A stretch of DNA of 64,000 bases. Source: Pleionea litopenaei. Its GTDB lineage: Bacteria; Pseudomonadota; Gammaproteobacteria; Enterobacterales; Kangiellaceae. The notes beneath the pieces were generated by a model, which was given only the letters and a program-made list of their open reading frames with translations, had not been told where the DNA came from and made no database searches. Below, in pieces: positions 53,774 through 62,803 of the stretch (the first letter of the stretch is position 1; the number at the start of each line of letters is the position of its first letter). The position numbers and the translations under genes were made by a program. The stretch lies in NCBI RefSeq assembly GCF_031198435.1, contig NZ_CP133548.1, positions 434,001 to 498,000 on the forward strand, written 5' to 3'.

Positions 53774-54904
53774 ATGCGTAAGTGGATATCATTTCCTCAC
53801 AAAGAAGGTAAAGTTTCGCGTCAAGCGCATGCAGACTTTCCTGAAGAGGGCATTTATGAGCGAGAAGCCGGTAGAAGTGGTTTTTTTGGGCCTGCCGCTC
53901 ATTTTCATCACCAACGTCCACCCACGAGTTGGGATTCATGGGAAGGGCCATTGCGTCCACGAGCTTTTAATTTAAATGATTTAGAAACCAACGTTCATTC
54001 ACCTTTTGCGTCACCCATTGTGCTGCACAATGCGTCGTGTAAGTTTCGCTTTTGGCGGTGTGAACGTAACATGGACTTTTTGGTTCGCAATGCAGACGGT
54101 GACGACCTTTTATTCATTCACTCTGGCGCTGGCGAGTTGTTCTGTGATTACGGTCATTTAACACTGCGAGACGGTGATTATGTTGTCATTCCCCGCAGCA
54201 CTATGTGGCGACTTGAACCAACAGAACCTATGTCTATTTTGATCATTGAAGCAACGAATGATTCTTACCAATTGCCAGAAAAGGGTTTGGTTGGGCCGCA
54301 TGCGATTTTCGATCCGGCGATGCTCGATATCCCGCAAATAGACGACGCATTTAAAGCCCAACAAACCGATAGCAAGTGGACGGTTGAAATTAAGCGACGA
54401 GATGAAATTTCGAAGGTTCATTTTTCTTACAGTCCTCTTGATGCGATTGGATGGCACGGTGATTTATCGGTGGTGCGAATTAACTGGCGTGATATTCGTC
54501 CGTTAATGTCTCATCGTTATCACTTACCTCCTTCAGCGCACACAACATTTGTCGCAAGCCGCTTTGTTGTTTGCACTTTTGTACCGCGTCCGATTGAATC
54601 GGATCCAGGGGCGTTGAAAGTGCCTTTTTACCACAATAACGACGACTTCGATGAAGTCATTTTCTATCATGCCGGCAATTTCTTTAGCCGCGACAACATC
54701 GATGCTGGAATGGTCACTTTCCATCCCTGCGGCTTTACTCATGGTCCTCATCCTAAAGCATTTGCGGCAGGTCAAGAGTACGCTAAAAAAGAAACGGATG
54801 AAGTTGCTGTTATGTTGGATACTCGTGATCCATTAGAAATTGGTGCGCCTGCGTATACCGTAGAAGACGACGCATATTCTGAAAGTTGGAAGGTTAAAAA
54901 GTAA
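53774..54904 (+). CDS. hmgA: Homogentisate 1,2-dioxygenase (short form)
   Basis: HmgA opens the homogentisate ring to maleylacetoacetate. The 376-residue protein resembles the family in FGPAAHFHHQRPPTSWDSWEGPLRPRAF-like text near the N-terminus (about residues 35-62), RNMDFLVRNADGDDLLFIHSGAG, and the C-terminal metal site around NNNDDFDEVIFYHAGNFFSR and FTHGPHPKAF. It is about 55-70 residues shorter than the classical enzymes of roughly 430-445 residues, a known bacterial variant. AAAGGAG at 53760-53766 precedes the ATG. It lies 27 bp after hpd. Confidence 0.92.
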   Translation: MRKWISFPHKEGKVSRQAHADFPEEGIYEREAGRSGFFGPAAHFHHQRPPTSWDSWEGPLRPRAFNLNDLETNVHSPFASPIVLHNASCKFRFWRCERNMDFLVRNADGDDLLFIHSGAGELFCDYGHLTLRDGDYVVIPRSTMWRLEPTEPMSILIIEATNDSYQLPEKGLVGPHAIFDPAMLDIPQIDDAFKAQQTDSKWTVEIKRRDEISKVHFSYSPLDAIGWHGDLSVVRINWRDIRPLMSHRYHLPPSAHTTFVASRFVVCTFVPRPIESDPGALKVPFYHNNDDFDEVIFYHAGNFFSRDNIDAGMVTFHPCGFTHGPHPKAFAAGQEYAKKETDEVAVMLDTRDPLEIGAPAYTVEDDAYSESWKVKK

Positions 54905-54914
54905 GGTTAACTCA

Positions 54915-55901
54915 ATGAAATTAGCAAGTTTAAAAAACAATACTCGTGACGGTGAATTAGTCGTTGTTAGTCGCGATTTAAAAAAAGCCGTGAAAATTCC
55001 TGATGTAGCGCGAACGATGCAACAGCTATTGGATGACTGGAAAAGTTTGGCATCTAAAGCTCAAGTTGTTTATGAGCAACTGAATGAAGGTCAATGTGAT
55101 ACTGCATTTGACTTTGACGAAAGTGCTTGTGAATCACCGCTTCCTAGAGCTTATCAGTGGGCCGATGGAAGCGCCTATGTGAACCATGTTGAGTTAGTTC
55201 GAAAAGCTCGTGGCGCAGAAATGCCAGAAACGTTTTGGACTGACCCACTCATGTATCAGGGTGGCAGTGATGCTTTTTTAGGGCCGCGCGAAAATATTGA
55301 AATGGCTTCTGAAGAATATGGCATCGACATGGAGTCGGAAGTCGCGGTTATTGTTGATGATCTGCCTATGGCAGCGACAAAAGATGAAGCACGTGACGCG
55401 ATTCGATTATTTATGCTGGTTAATGATGTTTCATTAAGAAACCTGATTCCGGGTGAGTTGGCAAAAGGTTTTGGCTTTTTTCAAAGCAAACCATCGAGTG
55501 CCTTTTCTCCAGTCGCGGTTACTGCAGATGAGTTAGGTTCAGCGTGGGATGGAGACAAGGTCCATTTGCCTTTGGTTACTCATTTAAATGATGAGTTGTT
55601 TGGTCGACCAAACTGTGGCGTTGACATGACGTTTGACTTTCCTACCATCGTTGCTCATGCTGCCAAAACTCGTCCACTGGGTGCCGGCGCAATCATCGGC
55701 TCAGGAACCATTTCAAACTACGATCGTTCAGCCGGGTCCAGTTGTTTAGCTGAGAAGCGGATGCTTGAAATTGTGGCTGATGGCAAACCAACTACGCCAT
55801 TTATGAAGTTTGGTGATCAAGTAAGAATTGAAATGTTCGACGAAGCTGGTCATTCAATCTTTGGCGCCATAGACCAGAAAGTTACTGAATATAAAAAGTA
55901 A
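54915..55901 (+). CDS. fahA: Fumarylacetoacetate hydrolase family protein
   Basis: This enzyme hydrolyses fumarylacetoacetate to fumarate and acetoacetate, the last step of tyrosine breakdown. The 328-residue FAH-fold protein has the metal-binding acid cluster in YGIDMESEVAVIVDD, VNDVSLRNLIPGELAKGFGF, and GAGAIIGSGTISNYDRS. It starts ten bases after hmgA, and a terminator follows nine bases past its stop. It belongs to the prokaryotic FahA type, not the catechol-pathway hydrolases, judging by operon context. Confidence 0.93.
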   Translation: MKLASLKNNTRDGELVVVSRDLKKAVKIPDVARTMQQLLDDWKSLASKAQVVYEQLNEGQCDTAFDFDESACESPLPRAYQWADGSAYVNHVELVRKARGAEMPETFWTDPLMYQGGSDAFLGPRENIEMASEEYGIDMESEVAVIVDDLPMAATKDEARDAIRLFMLVNDVSLRNLIPGELAKGFGFFQSKPSSAFSPVAVTADELGSAWDGDKVHLPLVTHLNDELFGRPNCGVDMTFDFPTIVAHAAKTRPLGAGAIIGSGTISNYDRSAGSSCLAEKRMLEIVADGKPTTPFMKFGDQVRIEMFDEAGHSIFGAIDQKVTEYKK

Positions 55902-55909
55902 GAACCATT

Positions 55910-55936
55910 AGGCCCACATTCAGCGTGGGCCTTTTT
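55910..55936 (+). terminator. Terminator of the hpd-hmgA-fahA operon
   Basis: AGGCCCAC (55910-55917) pairs with GTGGGCCT (55925-55932) around a 7-base loop and runs into a T tract. It separates maiA from the rest of the pathway genes. Confidence 0.9.
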
Positions 55937-55952
55937 ATAGCTAATGAGCGAT

Positions 55953-55983
55953 TTGACGTTACTGGTTTGGGTTAATCTATAAT
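55953..55983 (+). promoter_or_regulatory. Candidate maiA promoter
   Basis: TTGACG (55953-55958) and a consensus TATAAT (55978-55983) are separated by 19 bp, slightly longer than ideal. The element lies about 130 bp before the maiA start and just after the operon terminator. No TyrR box was seen between it and maiA. Confidence 0.5.
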
Positions 55984-56115
55984 AAACCTTCAGTTACGGT
56001 TTTGAATAAGTGTTTCAGCCTGCAAAGCGTGTTTAAATTCAGACTAATCTGTTTTGAGCACCTTATTTACGATGTTCGTTACAACGAAATACAACAATAA
56101 ATGAGAGGTGAGGGC

Positions 56116-56766
56116 ATGTATAAATTATTTGGATATTGGCGGTCGACTGCAGCGTACCGAGTGCGAATTGCGCTTAACCTGAAACAAGTTTCCTACGAGA
56201 ATGTTTCGGTACACTTAGTAAAAGACGGTGGTGAGCAGCACCAACCAGATTATCGCTCGCTCAACCCTCAAGGATTGGTTCCTTTACTGGTCGATGGTGA
56301 CTTTCGTTTGAACCAGTCGACGGCGATATTAGAGTATTTAGACGAAAAATACTCAAACCCTCTATTGTTACCCGAAAGCCTTGAAGAAAAAGCCAAGGTA
56401 CGTGCGTTTTGCCAAGAAATTGCCTGCGATATTCACCCTTTGAACAATTTACGTGTTTTGCAATATTTATCCGGTCCATTAGCGGTTGATGACAAGGCCA
56501 AGTCAGACTGGTACGCGCACTGGATTCATCAAGGTTTTACCGCATTAGAAAGTGAGTTGAAGCAAAGTAGTTCCGATGGGCGTTATTGCTTTGGCTCCAA
56601 AATATCGATGGCCGATTTGTATCTTGTTCCTCAAGTTTACAATGCAATGCGTTTTAATGTTGATCTTTCTAGCTTCCCAACGATTTGTGCCATTAATGAT
56701 CATTGCTTAACTCATCAAGCATTCAGTGACGCGGCACCAGAAAGCCAACCTGACGCAGTGCTTTAA
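56116..56766 (+). CDS. maiA: Maleylacetoacetate isomerase (zeta-class GST)
   Basis: MaiA isomerises maleylacetoacetate to fumarylacetoacetate using glutathione. From ATG 56116 the protein has about 216 residues and starts MYKLFGYWRSTAAYRVRIAL, with RSTAAYRV in place of the usual SSCxxRV motif but keeping the key Ser. NPQGLVPLLVDGD, LNQSTAILEYLDE and the C-terminal helical domain (ISMADLYLVPQVYNAMRF) are typical. AGGTGAGG just upstream favours 56116 over the ATG at 56101. It has its own promoter and is outside the hpd operon terminator. Confidence 0.93.
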   Translation: MYKLFGYWRSTAAYRVRIALNLKQVSYENVSVHLVKDGGEQHQPDYRSLNPQGLVPLLVDGDFRLNQSTAILEYLDEKYSNPLLLPESLEEKAKVRAFCQEIACDIHPLNNLRVLQYLSGPLAVDDKAKSDWYAHWIHQGFTALESELKQSSSDGRYCFGSKISMADLYLVPQVYNAMRFNVDLSSFPTICAINDHCLTHQAFSDAAPESQPDAVL

Positions 56767-56888
56767 TTAGGGAACTTGTGCAGTAAGCTCTTGTCCTAAC
56801 CTTCATCTGATATATACTATGGCGCACTTTAAATGCGCCTTTATTGGTGTATTAATAATAATTGATTACTTTTTGTACGGGATGCTTC

Positions 56889-58355
56889 ATGCATAAACAA
56901 TCTTTGTTGGCGCTTAGTGTTGCGGCGCTGTTGCCATGTGTTGCGGTCAAGGCGGCTAATTTGCCGGTTGCCTACGATATTATTGACTTAGGTGCACTCG
57001 AACCTATGCCTCCGACGGCGACGACGACAGGGGCAAAGTCTTCCTTTGGGTATGCCATCAATAACGACAACTCTGCCGTCGGTGTGTCCATCGGTGCTCA
57101 TGACTACACTTCGACCCAAGTGGTTAATGGTGTAACCGTGGTTGAAGATGTAACCATTAACCTCGTACAAAGTGTTTATTTTCCAAATTTAAACCGTCAA
57201 ATCACTCCACCGGAACAAGAGCTGGGTTTCGGCGTATCGGGACGCGGTAACTATGCAACGACCATTAACGACGAATCAAATGGTAACGGTTTAATTGGTG
57301 GATACGCTTACGACAAAATCGACATTGATAACTTCGATAATTCAGATAATTGCACCCAAACTGACCCACTAACGGTCGATATTCGTCGTGCTTTTATGTT
57401 CGATTTGAATGACCAGCTAACCAAAGTACCTGCGAATATTTTTCCTGGACAAGATTTAGGTACCGACGCTGAATATATGACCAGCGCGTTTTTAGGCTCG
57501 AATGAGCAATATATGGTGGGGTATGTTGAGCAGGTTACTCAGAAAGATTCTTGTGGGAATGCGCAAGATTTTGCTCGCAGAGGAATGATTTACAACGTTG
57601 ACACTGCAGAAGTCATTGTGTACCCAAGTCTTGAAACAACTGGTGATCAGGTGATTTCTGCGACGTCAGTGATACGCTCGATCAATGCAAACGGCGATTT
57701 AGTCGGTGCATCAACCATTTTAGATGACGATGAAGAAAGACGAACCATCGCTGTTCATGGCAATGTTGCCGATGTGCAGTTTGTCTCGGTAGCTGGTCTA
57801 GAAGGAGCAACATCGAGCAGCTTTGAAGACTTAAACGACCAAGGAATTATGGTTGGGGGGTCAAACAAAGCCGATAGCTTAAATAACCTGACGGCGTTTT
57901 ATTACGACTCTCAATCACAAGAAAGTGTTGAAATTGGTTATTTAAGAGACGATTTAGCCTATTCGCAAGCGTTGGCGATAAACAATGAGAACTTGATCGT
58001 TGGTGTATCACAAGCCAGCTACTCACCTTCATCATTTAAACCGTTTATTTTCGATGCAGATGATGCTGCTGCGACACCGGTTGATTTGAACTCCTTAGTT
58101 GATTGTGACGCTGGTTGGTCGCTAAGCGAAGTTCGAGATATTAATGACAATGGTTGGATAGTCGGTACCGGGACATTATTGGTTAGTGATGGAGAGGGTG
58201 GTTTTACCGGAGAAGTGAGAGCCTTTGCATTAAAGCCAAGAAATGAGCCTGCCAATCAAAACTGCGTCACAGATGACGATAGCTCAAGTGATAGCGGGAG
58301 TTTATCTTGGTTCGTTTTACTAGGTTTAGGTCTGTTTCGAAGAAAACGTCAATAG
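56889..58355 (+). CDS. DUF3466 family secreted protein with GlyGly-CTERM-like tail
   Basis: The roughly 488-residue product from ATG 56889 has a signal peptide (about 1-23, ending VAVKAANLP) and several short internal repeats of the form IN(D/N)xxxxVG(G/V)S, for example INNDNSAVGVS, INANGDLVGAS, LNDQGIMVGGS, INNENLIVGVS and INDNGWIVGTG. These resemble HAF-type extracellular repeats. The end (SDSGSLSWFVLLGLGLFRRK) has a Gly/Ser stretch, hydrophobic segment and basic tip, as in GlyGly-CTERM rhombosortase substrates. I place it in DUF3466 from memory of related proteins. The function is unknown. A leading in-frame TTG at 56862 is unlikely. Confidence 0.75.
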   Translation: MHKQSLLALSVAALLPCVAVKAANLPVAYDIIDLGALEPMPPTATTTGAKSSFGYAINNDNSAVGVSIGAHDYTSTQVVNGVTVVEDVTINLVQSVYFPNLNRQITPPEQELGFGVSGRGNYATTINDESNGNGLIGGYAYDKIDIDNFDNSDNCTQTDPLTVDIRRAFMFDLNDQLTKVPANIFPGQDLGTDAEYMTSAFLGSNEQYMVGYVEQVTQKDSCGNAQDFARRGMIYNVDTAEVIVYPSLETTGDQVISATSVIRSINANGDLVGASTILDDDEERRTIAVHGNVADVQFVSVAGLEGATSSSFEDLNDQGIMVGGSNKADSLNNLTAFYYDSQSQESVEIGYLRDDLAYSQALAINNENLIVGVSQASYSPSSFKPFIFDADDAAATPVDLNSLVDCDAGWSLSEVRDINDNGWIVGTGTLLVSDGEGGFTGEVRAFALKPRNEPANQNCVTDDDSSSDSGSLSWFVLLGLGLFRRKRQ

Positions 58356-58377
58356 ATTGAGGATGCACTTCGTTTAA

Positions 58378-58415
58378 GCATTAAAAAAGGCAGCGTTCGC
58401 TGCCTTTTTTAATGC
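58378..58415. terminator. Bidirectional terminator after the DUF3466 gene
   Basis: A perfect 17-bp stem (58378-58394 with 58399-58415) encloses the tetraloop GTTC, with A6 on one side and T6 on the other. It can end the plus-strand gene and the minus-strand small gene whose stop is at 58523. Confidence 0.92.
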
Positions 58416-58522
58416 TTTTACTTTCTGTCTGACTCATTGTGAAGCTTGAGCACATGCCATTATAAAAAGCGGGCGATTAGAAAGTGTTTTTATCGTAGAG
58501 TCAACTTTGTTGACCAGAGCTC

Positions 58523-58693
58523 TTATTGAGCTGTAGGTTCTGCCATATCATTGATGAATTGTAAGCCCATCTGGTTGTAAAAGCTTTGCTCGGCAACTAA
58601 CAAGTTTCGGAATTCATCAAAATCTTGTTGAGTAAGTGCATAGGATTCTTGTGCTTTTTCTTTGTTATTTTCCATCGAATTCTCTAAGTTCAT
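58523..58693 (-). CDS. Small acidic protein of unknown function (56 aa)
   Basis: This minus-strand gene starts at ATG 58693, with a strong GGAGG eight bases upstream (plus 58702-58706). The 56-residue product is rich in Asn, Gln and Glu, has no membrane span and contains YALTQQDFDEFRNLLVAEQSF, likely a helix pair. I recognise no family. It stands alone between a bidirectional terminator and a second small minus-strand gene about 100 bp upstream. The good ribosome site is the main evidence that it is real. Confidence 0.55.
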   Translation of the reverse strand: MNLENSMENNKEKAQESYALTQQDFDEFRNLLVAEQSFYNQMGLQFINDMAEPTAQ

Positions 58694-58795
58694 ATTGCTA
58701 CCCTCCAACAATAAGATTATCTCAAAATAGGAATTTTTTATGAGAAAAGGGTCTCATTGTTTAAAAAATGTACCTATTTGGAGAAGGTGAGCGAC

Positions 58796-59011
58796 TTACT
58801 GAAAGCGTCTAGCTAGAGATTCAACCTTTTCTTGAATCGAACCATCATAAGGCCAGTCTTCTGGATAACTTCCGATTTCTTCAAGATCATTTTGACTAAG
58901 CGGTTGAGAAATGTGTTTTTCAAGGCGCTGAGACGTTTGAATGTGGAATTCAGCGAATTGCCATTGTTTACCTAAACAAATGTAGCCTGACTCATTAGTG
59001 TACCACTGCAT
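58796..59011 (-). CDS. Small protein of unknown function (71 aa)
   Basis: The minus-strand product MQWYTNESGYICLGKQWQFA continues with a helical part (LEKHISQPLSQNDLEEIGSY) and ends SLARRFQ. It has two Trp in PEDWPYDG and WQFAEFHI and looks like a compact folded domain. I recognise no family and see only a weak ribosome site. Its amino-acid composition is protein-like and unlike the shadow frames around it. It is 102 bp upstream of the 56-residue gene and could be cotranscribed with it. Confidence 0.45.
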   Translation of the reverse strand: MQWYTNESGYICLGKQWQFAEFHIQTSQRLEKHISQPLSQNDLEEIGSYPEDWPYDGSIQEKVESLARRFQ

Positions 59012-59205
59012 AATATGTCGCTCTATGAGGTTAACGCTTAGTCAGTTTAAGGCTTATAAGATATTATTCTAGGGTCTAATTCACATAATGGCAGGGTAAA
59101 ATTACCGCTTGATTAACAAAGGTTAAGTTAGTGGGCCTGTGAGTTGTGTGAGTAGGCAGAGCTTCCGTAAAAAACACTGAAAGCTCAACCTACCCGAAGC
59201 AAAGG

Positions 59206-60864
59206 TTACATATTAGGGTAGTTAGGACCACCAGCACCTTCTGGACATACCCACGTAATGTTTTGAGTTGGGTCTTTAATATCACAGGTTTTGCAATGAA
59301 CGCAGTTCTGCGCATTGATTTGCAATCGCGGGTTGCTGCCATCGTCATCACGAACAATTTCATACACGCCAGCGGGACAATAGCGTTGAGCGGGTTCATC
59401 ATATAGGGCAAGGTTATGGTCAACTGGAACTGACTCATCGGAAAGCTTCAAGTGACACGGTTGATCTTCTTCATGGTTGGTATTAGAAATAAATACCGAA
59501 GAGAGCTTATCAAAGGATAACTTGCCATCAGGTTTAATGTATTGAGGTTTTGAACATTCTGCAGCGGGGCGTAACTGTTCATGATCTGGTTTAGGGTCGC
59601 TTAGCGTCCATGGAAGCTTTCCGTTGAAAATATTAATATCGATAAATGCATAAGCGGCACCTAAAATATTGCCCCATTTGTGTTGTGCTGGCCCAAAGTT
59701 TCTTTGTTGGTGCAACTCTTTGTAGGCCCAAGACTGTTGGTAAGATTCAGAGAAGCTCTCTAAGTCATCGTTTGAACGTCCAGCATCAATAGCCTGTACA
59801 ATCACCTCTGCAGCGACCATTCCTGACTTCATTGCCGTGTGCGTGCCTTTGATTTTGGCAAAGTTTAGTGTTCCAGCATCGTCACCAATGAGCAGTCCTC
59901 CGGGAAAGTGCATTTTCGGTTGAGATTGCAATCCTCCTTTTACCAGTGCCCGAGCACCGTAGGAAACTCGCTCGCCATTTTCGAGGTACTTCGCAATAAT
60001 TGGGTGATGCTTATAGCGTTGAAATTCGTCGAAAGGACTAACATGTGGGTTGGAGTAGGAAAGGTCGGTAATGAGTCCTACGACGACTTGATTGTCTTCT
60101 AAGTGATACAGGAATCCACCGCCTGTACTTTTGGTTTCAGACAGTGGCCAGCCAGCAGTATGAACTACTAAACCAGCTTCATGTTGTTCTTCAGGTATTG
60201 TCCATAACTCTTTGATTCCAATACCATAATGCTGAGGATCTTTGCCTTTAGTTAACGCATACTTGTCGATGAGTTGTTTGCCAAGGTGACCACGACAACC
60301 CTCGGCAAAAACCGTATATTTGGCGTGCAACTCCATGCCTTGCATATAGCCGTCTTTTTCACTGCCATCGGCGCCAACACCCATATCACCCGTTGCAATA
60401 CCTTTGACTGAACCATCGTCGTTGTAAAGAATTTCGGCCGCTGCAAAGCCTGGAAATATTTCAACGCCCATGGATTCCGCTTTTTCTGCAAGCCAGCGAC
60501 AAAGGTTGCCGACACTGATGATATAGTTTCCTTCATTATGCATCGTTTTAGGCACGAATAATGATGGGATTTTCTGAGCTTTAGTTGCCGATTTCATCAG
60601 AAAAATATCATCGCCTTTGACTGGGGTAAGGAGCGGTGCTGATTGCTCTTTCCAGTCTGGAACTAGCTCATTCAGGGCACTTGGCTCGAATACTGCGCCA
60701 GATAGAATATGTGCTCCTACTTCAGACCCTTTCTCAACGACAACGATCGTTAATGGCTCTTCACGAGAATCATTGAGTTGTGCGAGCTTGATTGCAGTTG
60801 ATAATCCCGCTGGCCCAGCGCCTACAATTACGACATCAAATTCCATAGACTCACGTTCAGACAT
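59206..60864 (-). CDS. etfD: Electron-transfer flavoprotein-ubiquinone oxidoreductase
   Basis: ETF-QO passes electrons from ETF to ubiquinone. From ATG 60864 it has about 552 residues, starting MSERESMEFDVVIVGAGPAGLS with the FAD-binding GxGxxG. It has HILSGAVFEPSALNEL, the ubiquinone region, and a C-terminal 4Fe-4S domain with RYCPAGVYEIV, NCVHCKTCDIKD and WVCPEGAGGPNYPNM. GGGGAGG lies nine bases before ATG 60864. An in-frame TTG at 60924 is unlikely. It is divergent from etfB/etfA, its electron donor. Confidence 0.96.
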   Translation of the reverse strand: MSERESMEFDVVIVGAGPAGLSTAIKLAQLNDSREEPLTIVVVEKGSEVGAHILSGAVFEPSALNELVPDWKEQSAPLLTPVKGDDIFLMKSATKAQKIPSLFVPKTMHNEGNYIISVGNLCRWLAEKAESMGVEIFPGFAAAEILYNDDGSVKGIATGDMGVGADGSEKDGYMQGMELHAKYTVFAEGCRGHLGKQLIDKYALTKGKDPQHYGIGIKELWTIPEEQHEAGLVVHTAGWPLSETKSTGGGFLYHLEDNQVVVGLITDLSYSNPHVSPFDEFQRYKHHPIIAKYLENGERVSYGARALVKGGLQSQPKMHFPGGLLIGDDAGTLNFAKIKGTHTAMKSGMVAAEVIVQAIDAGRSNDDLESFSESYQQSWAYKELHQQRNFGPAQHKWGNILGAAYAFIDINIFNGKLPWTLSDPKPDHEQLRPAAECSKPQYIKPDGKLSFDKLSSVFISNTNHEEDQPCHLKLSDESVPVDHNLALYDEPAQRYCPAGVYEIVRDDDGSNPRLQINAQNCVHCKTCDIKDPTQNITWVCPEGAGGPNYPNM

Positions 60865-61038
60865 TAACCTTTTCCTCCCCAATTTGGCGACTTTGTGTAA
60901 CTCTTGGTTATATTTTCGCGGCAAGACGGTTGATCTTTACAGACGATCCCGTCAGAATCTTGCCTTTATTTGACCCGTACATTGCGGTGCAATAACGGTT
61001 TATTTCGCTATTATATACAACTCAGTACAGGACAATCC

Positions 61039-61788
61039 ATGAAAATTCTGGTAGCCGTGAAACGCGTGATTGACTACAACGTCAAAGTTCGTGTGAAAGC
61101 CGACAATTCTGGCGTAGAAACCGCCAATGTTAAAATGTCGATGAATCCATTTTGTGAGATCGCCGTAGAGGAAGCGGTACGACTGAAAGAGAAAGGCGTT
61201 GCCTCAGAAGTCGTCGTTGTCTCAATTGGCCCTCAGCAAGCTCAAGAGACGTTGCGTACTGCGCTTGCGCTCGGTGCTGATCGTGCGATTTTGATTAAGA
61301 CTGATGACGAAGTCCAGCCACTTGCTGTCAGCAAACTTTTAAAACAAGTGGTCGAAAAAGAGTCGCCGAATATGGTTATTTTAGGAAAACAAACCATTGA
61401 TGGCGACAACAATCAAACTGGCCAGATGCTATCAGCGCTTCTTGACTGGCCACAAGGTACCTTTGCCTCTGAAGTAACCGTTGATGGCGATTCCGTCAAT
61501 GTTACTCGAGAAATTGATGGTGGATTAGAAACCGTGCGTCTAGCGCTGCCCGCGATTGTGACTACCGACCTACGATTAAATGAGCCCCGTTTTGCGAAGC
61601 TTCCTAATATCATGAAGGCTAAAAAGAAGCCGCTAGAAGAAGTATCTCCAGCGGATCTCGGCGTCGATATTACGCCGCGAGTTAAAACCTTGAAAGTCGA
61701 AGCTCCTGCGTCTCGCGAAGCGGGAATTAAGGTCGAGTCTGTAGCAGAATTGGTTGATAAACTAAAAAATGAAGCAAAGGTGATCTAA
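61039..61788 (+). CDS. etfB: Electron transfer flavoprotein subunit beta
   Basis: EtfB binds AMP and, with EtfA, relays electrons from acyl-CoA and other dehydrogenases. From ATG 61039 the protein has 249 residues and starts [20 protein letters not shown]. It has [49 protein letters not shown] and the C-terminal [13 protein letters not shown] longer in-frame reading from 60970 would overlap the divergent promoter region and lacks family similarity. The etfA gene follows without a gap. Confidence 0.96.
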   Translation: MKILVAVKRVIDYNVKVRVKADNSGVETANVKMSMNPFCEIAVEEAVRLKEKGVASEVVVVSIGPQQAQETLRTALALGADRAILIKTDDEVQPLAVSKLLKQVVEKESPNMVILGKQTIDGDNNQTGQMLSALLDWPQGTFASEVTVDGDSVNVTREIDGGLETVRLALPAIVTTDLRLNEPRFAKLPNIMKAKKKPLEEVSPADLGVDITPRVKTLKVEAPASREAGIKVESVAELVDKLKNEAKVI

Positions 61789-62718
61789 ATGACAACTTTA
61801 GTAATTGCAGAACACAACAATCAAGAGCTGCAAGCGGCCACCTTGAACACCATTGCTGCAGCTCAAGCGATCGGTGGAGATGTTCACCTTTTGATTGCTG
61901 GCAAAGACGTTGCAAACATTGCTGAGAAAGCGAAGTCAGTCAGTGGCGTAGCCAAAGTCTTAACCGCTCAAGCGGATCATTTTGAGCACTTACTGGCGGA
62001 GTCTGTTGCGAATCTTGTGCTTGCGAATGCAGAGGGCTACTCGCATATCTTGGCTCCAGCAACGACGTTCGGTAAAAACTTTATGCCTCGCGTTGCTGCA
62101 AAACTTGATGTTCAAATGATTTCAGACATCACTGCTGTGGAATCTGAAAACACATTTAAGCGTCCAGTTTTTGCCGGTAATGCTATCGCTACCGTGCAGT
62201 CTGAAGACTCAGTTAAAGTTATCACTGTGCGTGCAACGGCATTTGACGCGGTTGCAGTAGAGGGTGGTAGTGCTGAAGTGGCTGCGGCGGCTTCATCAGA
62301 AGCTTTCGCTGCGGCTAGTTTTGTCGGACAAGAGCTCACTAAATCTGAGCGTCCTGAGCTTACCTCTGCAAAAGTCATCATTTCTGGTGGCCGTGGTATG
62401 CAAAGCGGTGACAATTTCCATTTACTAGAAACTATCGCTGATAAGCTGGGTGCTGCTGTAGGCGCATCTCGAGCTGCAGTCGACGCAGGTTTTGTTCCAA
62501 ACGATTATCAAGTCGGACAAACGGGTAAGATTGTTGCGCCAGAACTTTATATCGCTGTTGGTATTTCTGGCGCGATACAACACTTGGCTGGCATGAAAGA
62601 CAGTAAAGTGATTGTCGCGATCAATAAAGACGAAGAAGCGCCCATTTTCCAAGTTGCTGACTACGGACTGGTTGCCGATTTGTTTAAAGTGTTGCCGGAG
62701 TTACAAGACGCTTTATAA
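61789..62718 (+). CDS. etfA: Electron transfer flavoprotein subunit alpha
   Basis: EtfA carries the FAD of the ETF heterodimer. The 309-residue protein has the N-terminal ETF fold and the C-terminal FAD domain with [74 protein letters not shown] and [19 protein letters not shown]. It directly abuts etfB. A bidirectional terminator follows. Confidence 0.97.
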   Translation: MTTLVIAEHNNQELQAATLNTIAAAQAIGGDVHLLIAGKDVANIAEKAKSVSGVAKVLTAQADHFEHLLAESVANLVLANAEGYSHILAPATTFGKNFMPRVAAKLDVQMISDITAVESENTFKRPVFAGNAIATVQSEDSVKVITVRATAFDAVAVEGGSAEVAAAASSEAFAAASFVGQELTKSERPELTSAKVIISGGRGMQSGDNFHLLETIADKLGAAVGASRAAVDAGFVPNDYQVGQTGKIVAPELYIAVGISGAIQHLAGMKDSKVIVAINKDEEAPIFQVADYGLVADLFKVLPELQDAL

Positions 62719-62732
62719 CATTCATAGCTAAT

Positions 62733-62762
62733 AAAAAAAGCGTGCTTAGCACGCTTTTTTTA
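62733..62762. terminator. Bidirectional terminator between etfA and the SDR gene
   Basis: A 13-bp stem (62733-62745 with 62749-62761) around TTA has A7 and T7 flanks. It serves convergent transcripts from etfA and the minus-strand dehydrogenase gene. Confidence 0.92.
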
Positions 62763-62803
62763 TGTCTAAATATACGTCATCGATTTGAAAGATGTAGCTA
62801 CGT

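Noticed and set aside
60865-61038. Strong divergent promoters between ETF-QO and etfB
   Set aside because: TATTAT/TATATA boxes are present but no -35 with proper spacing could be assigned.
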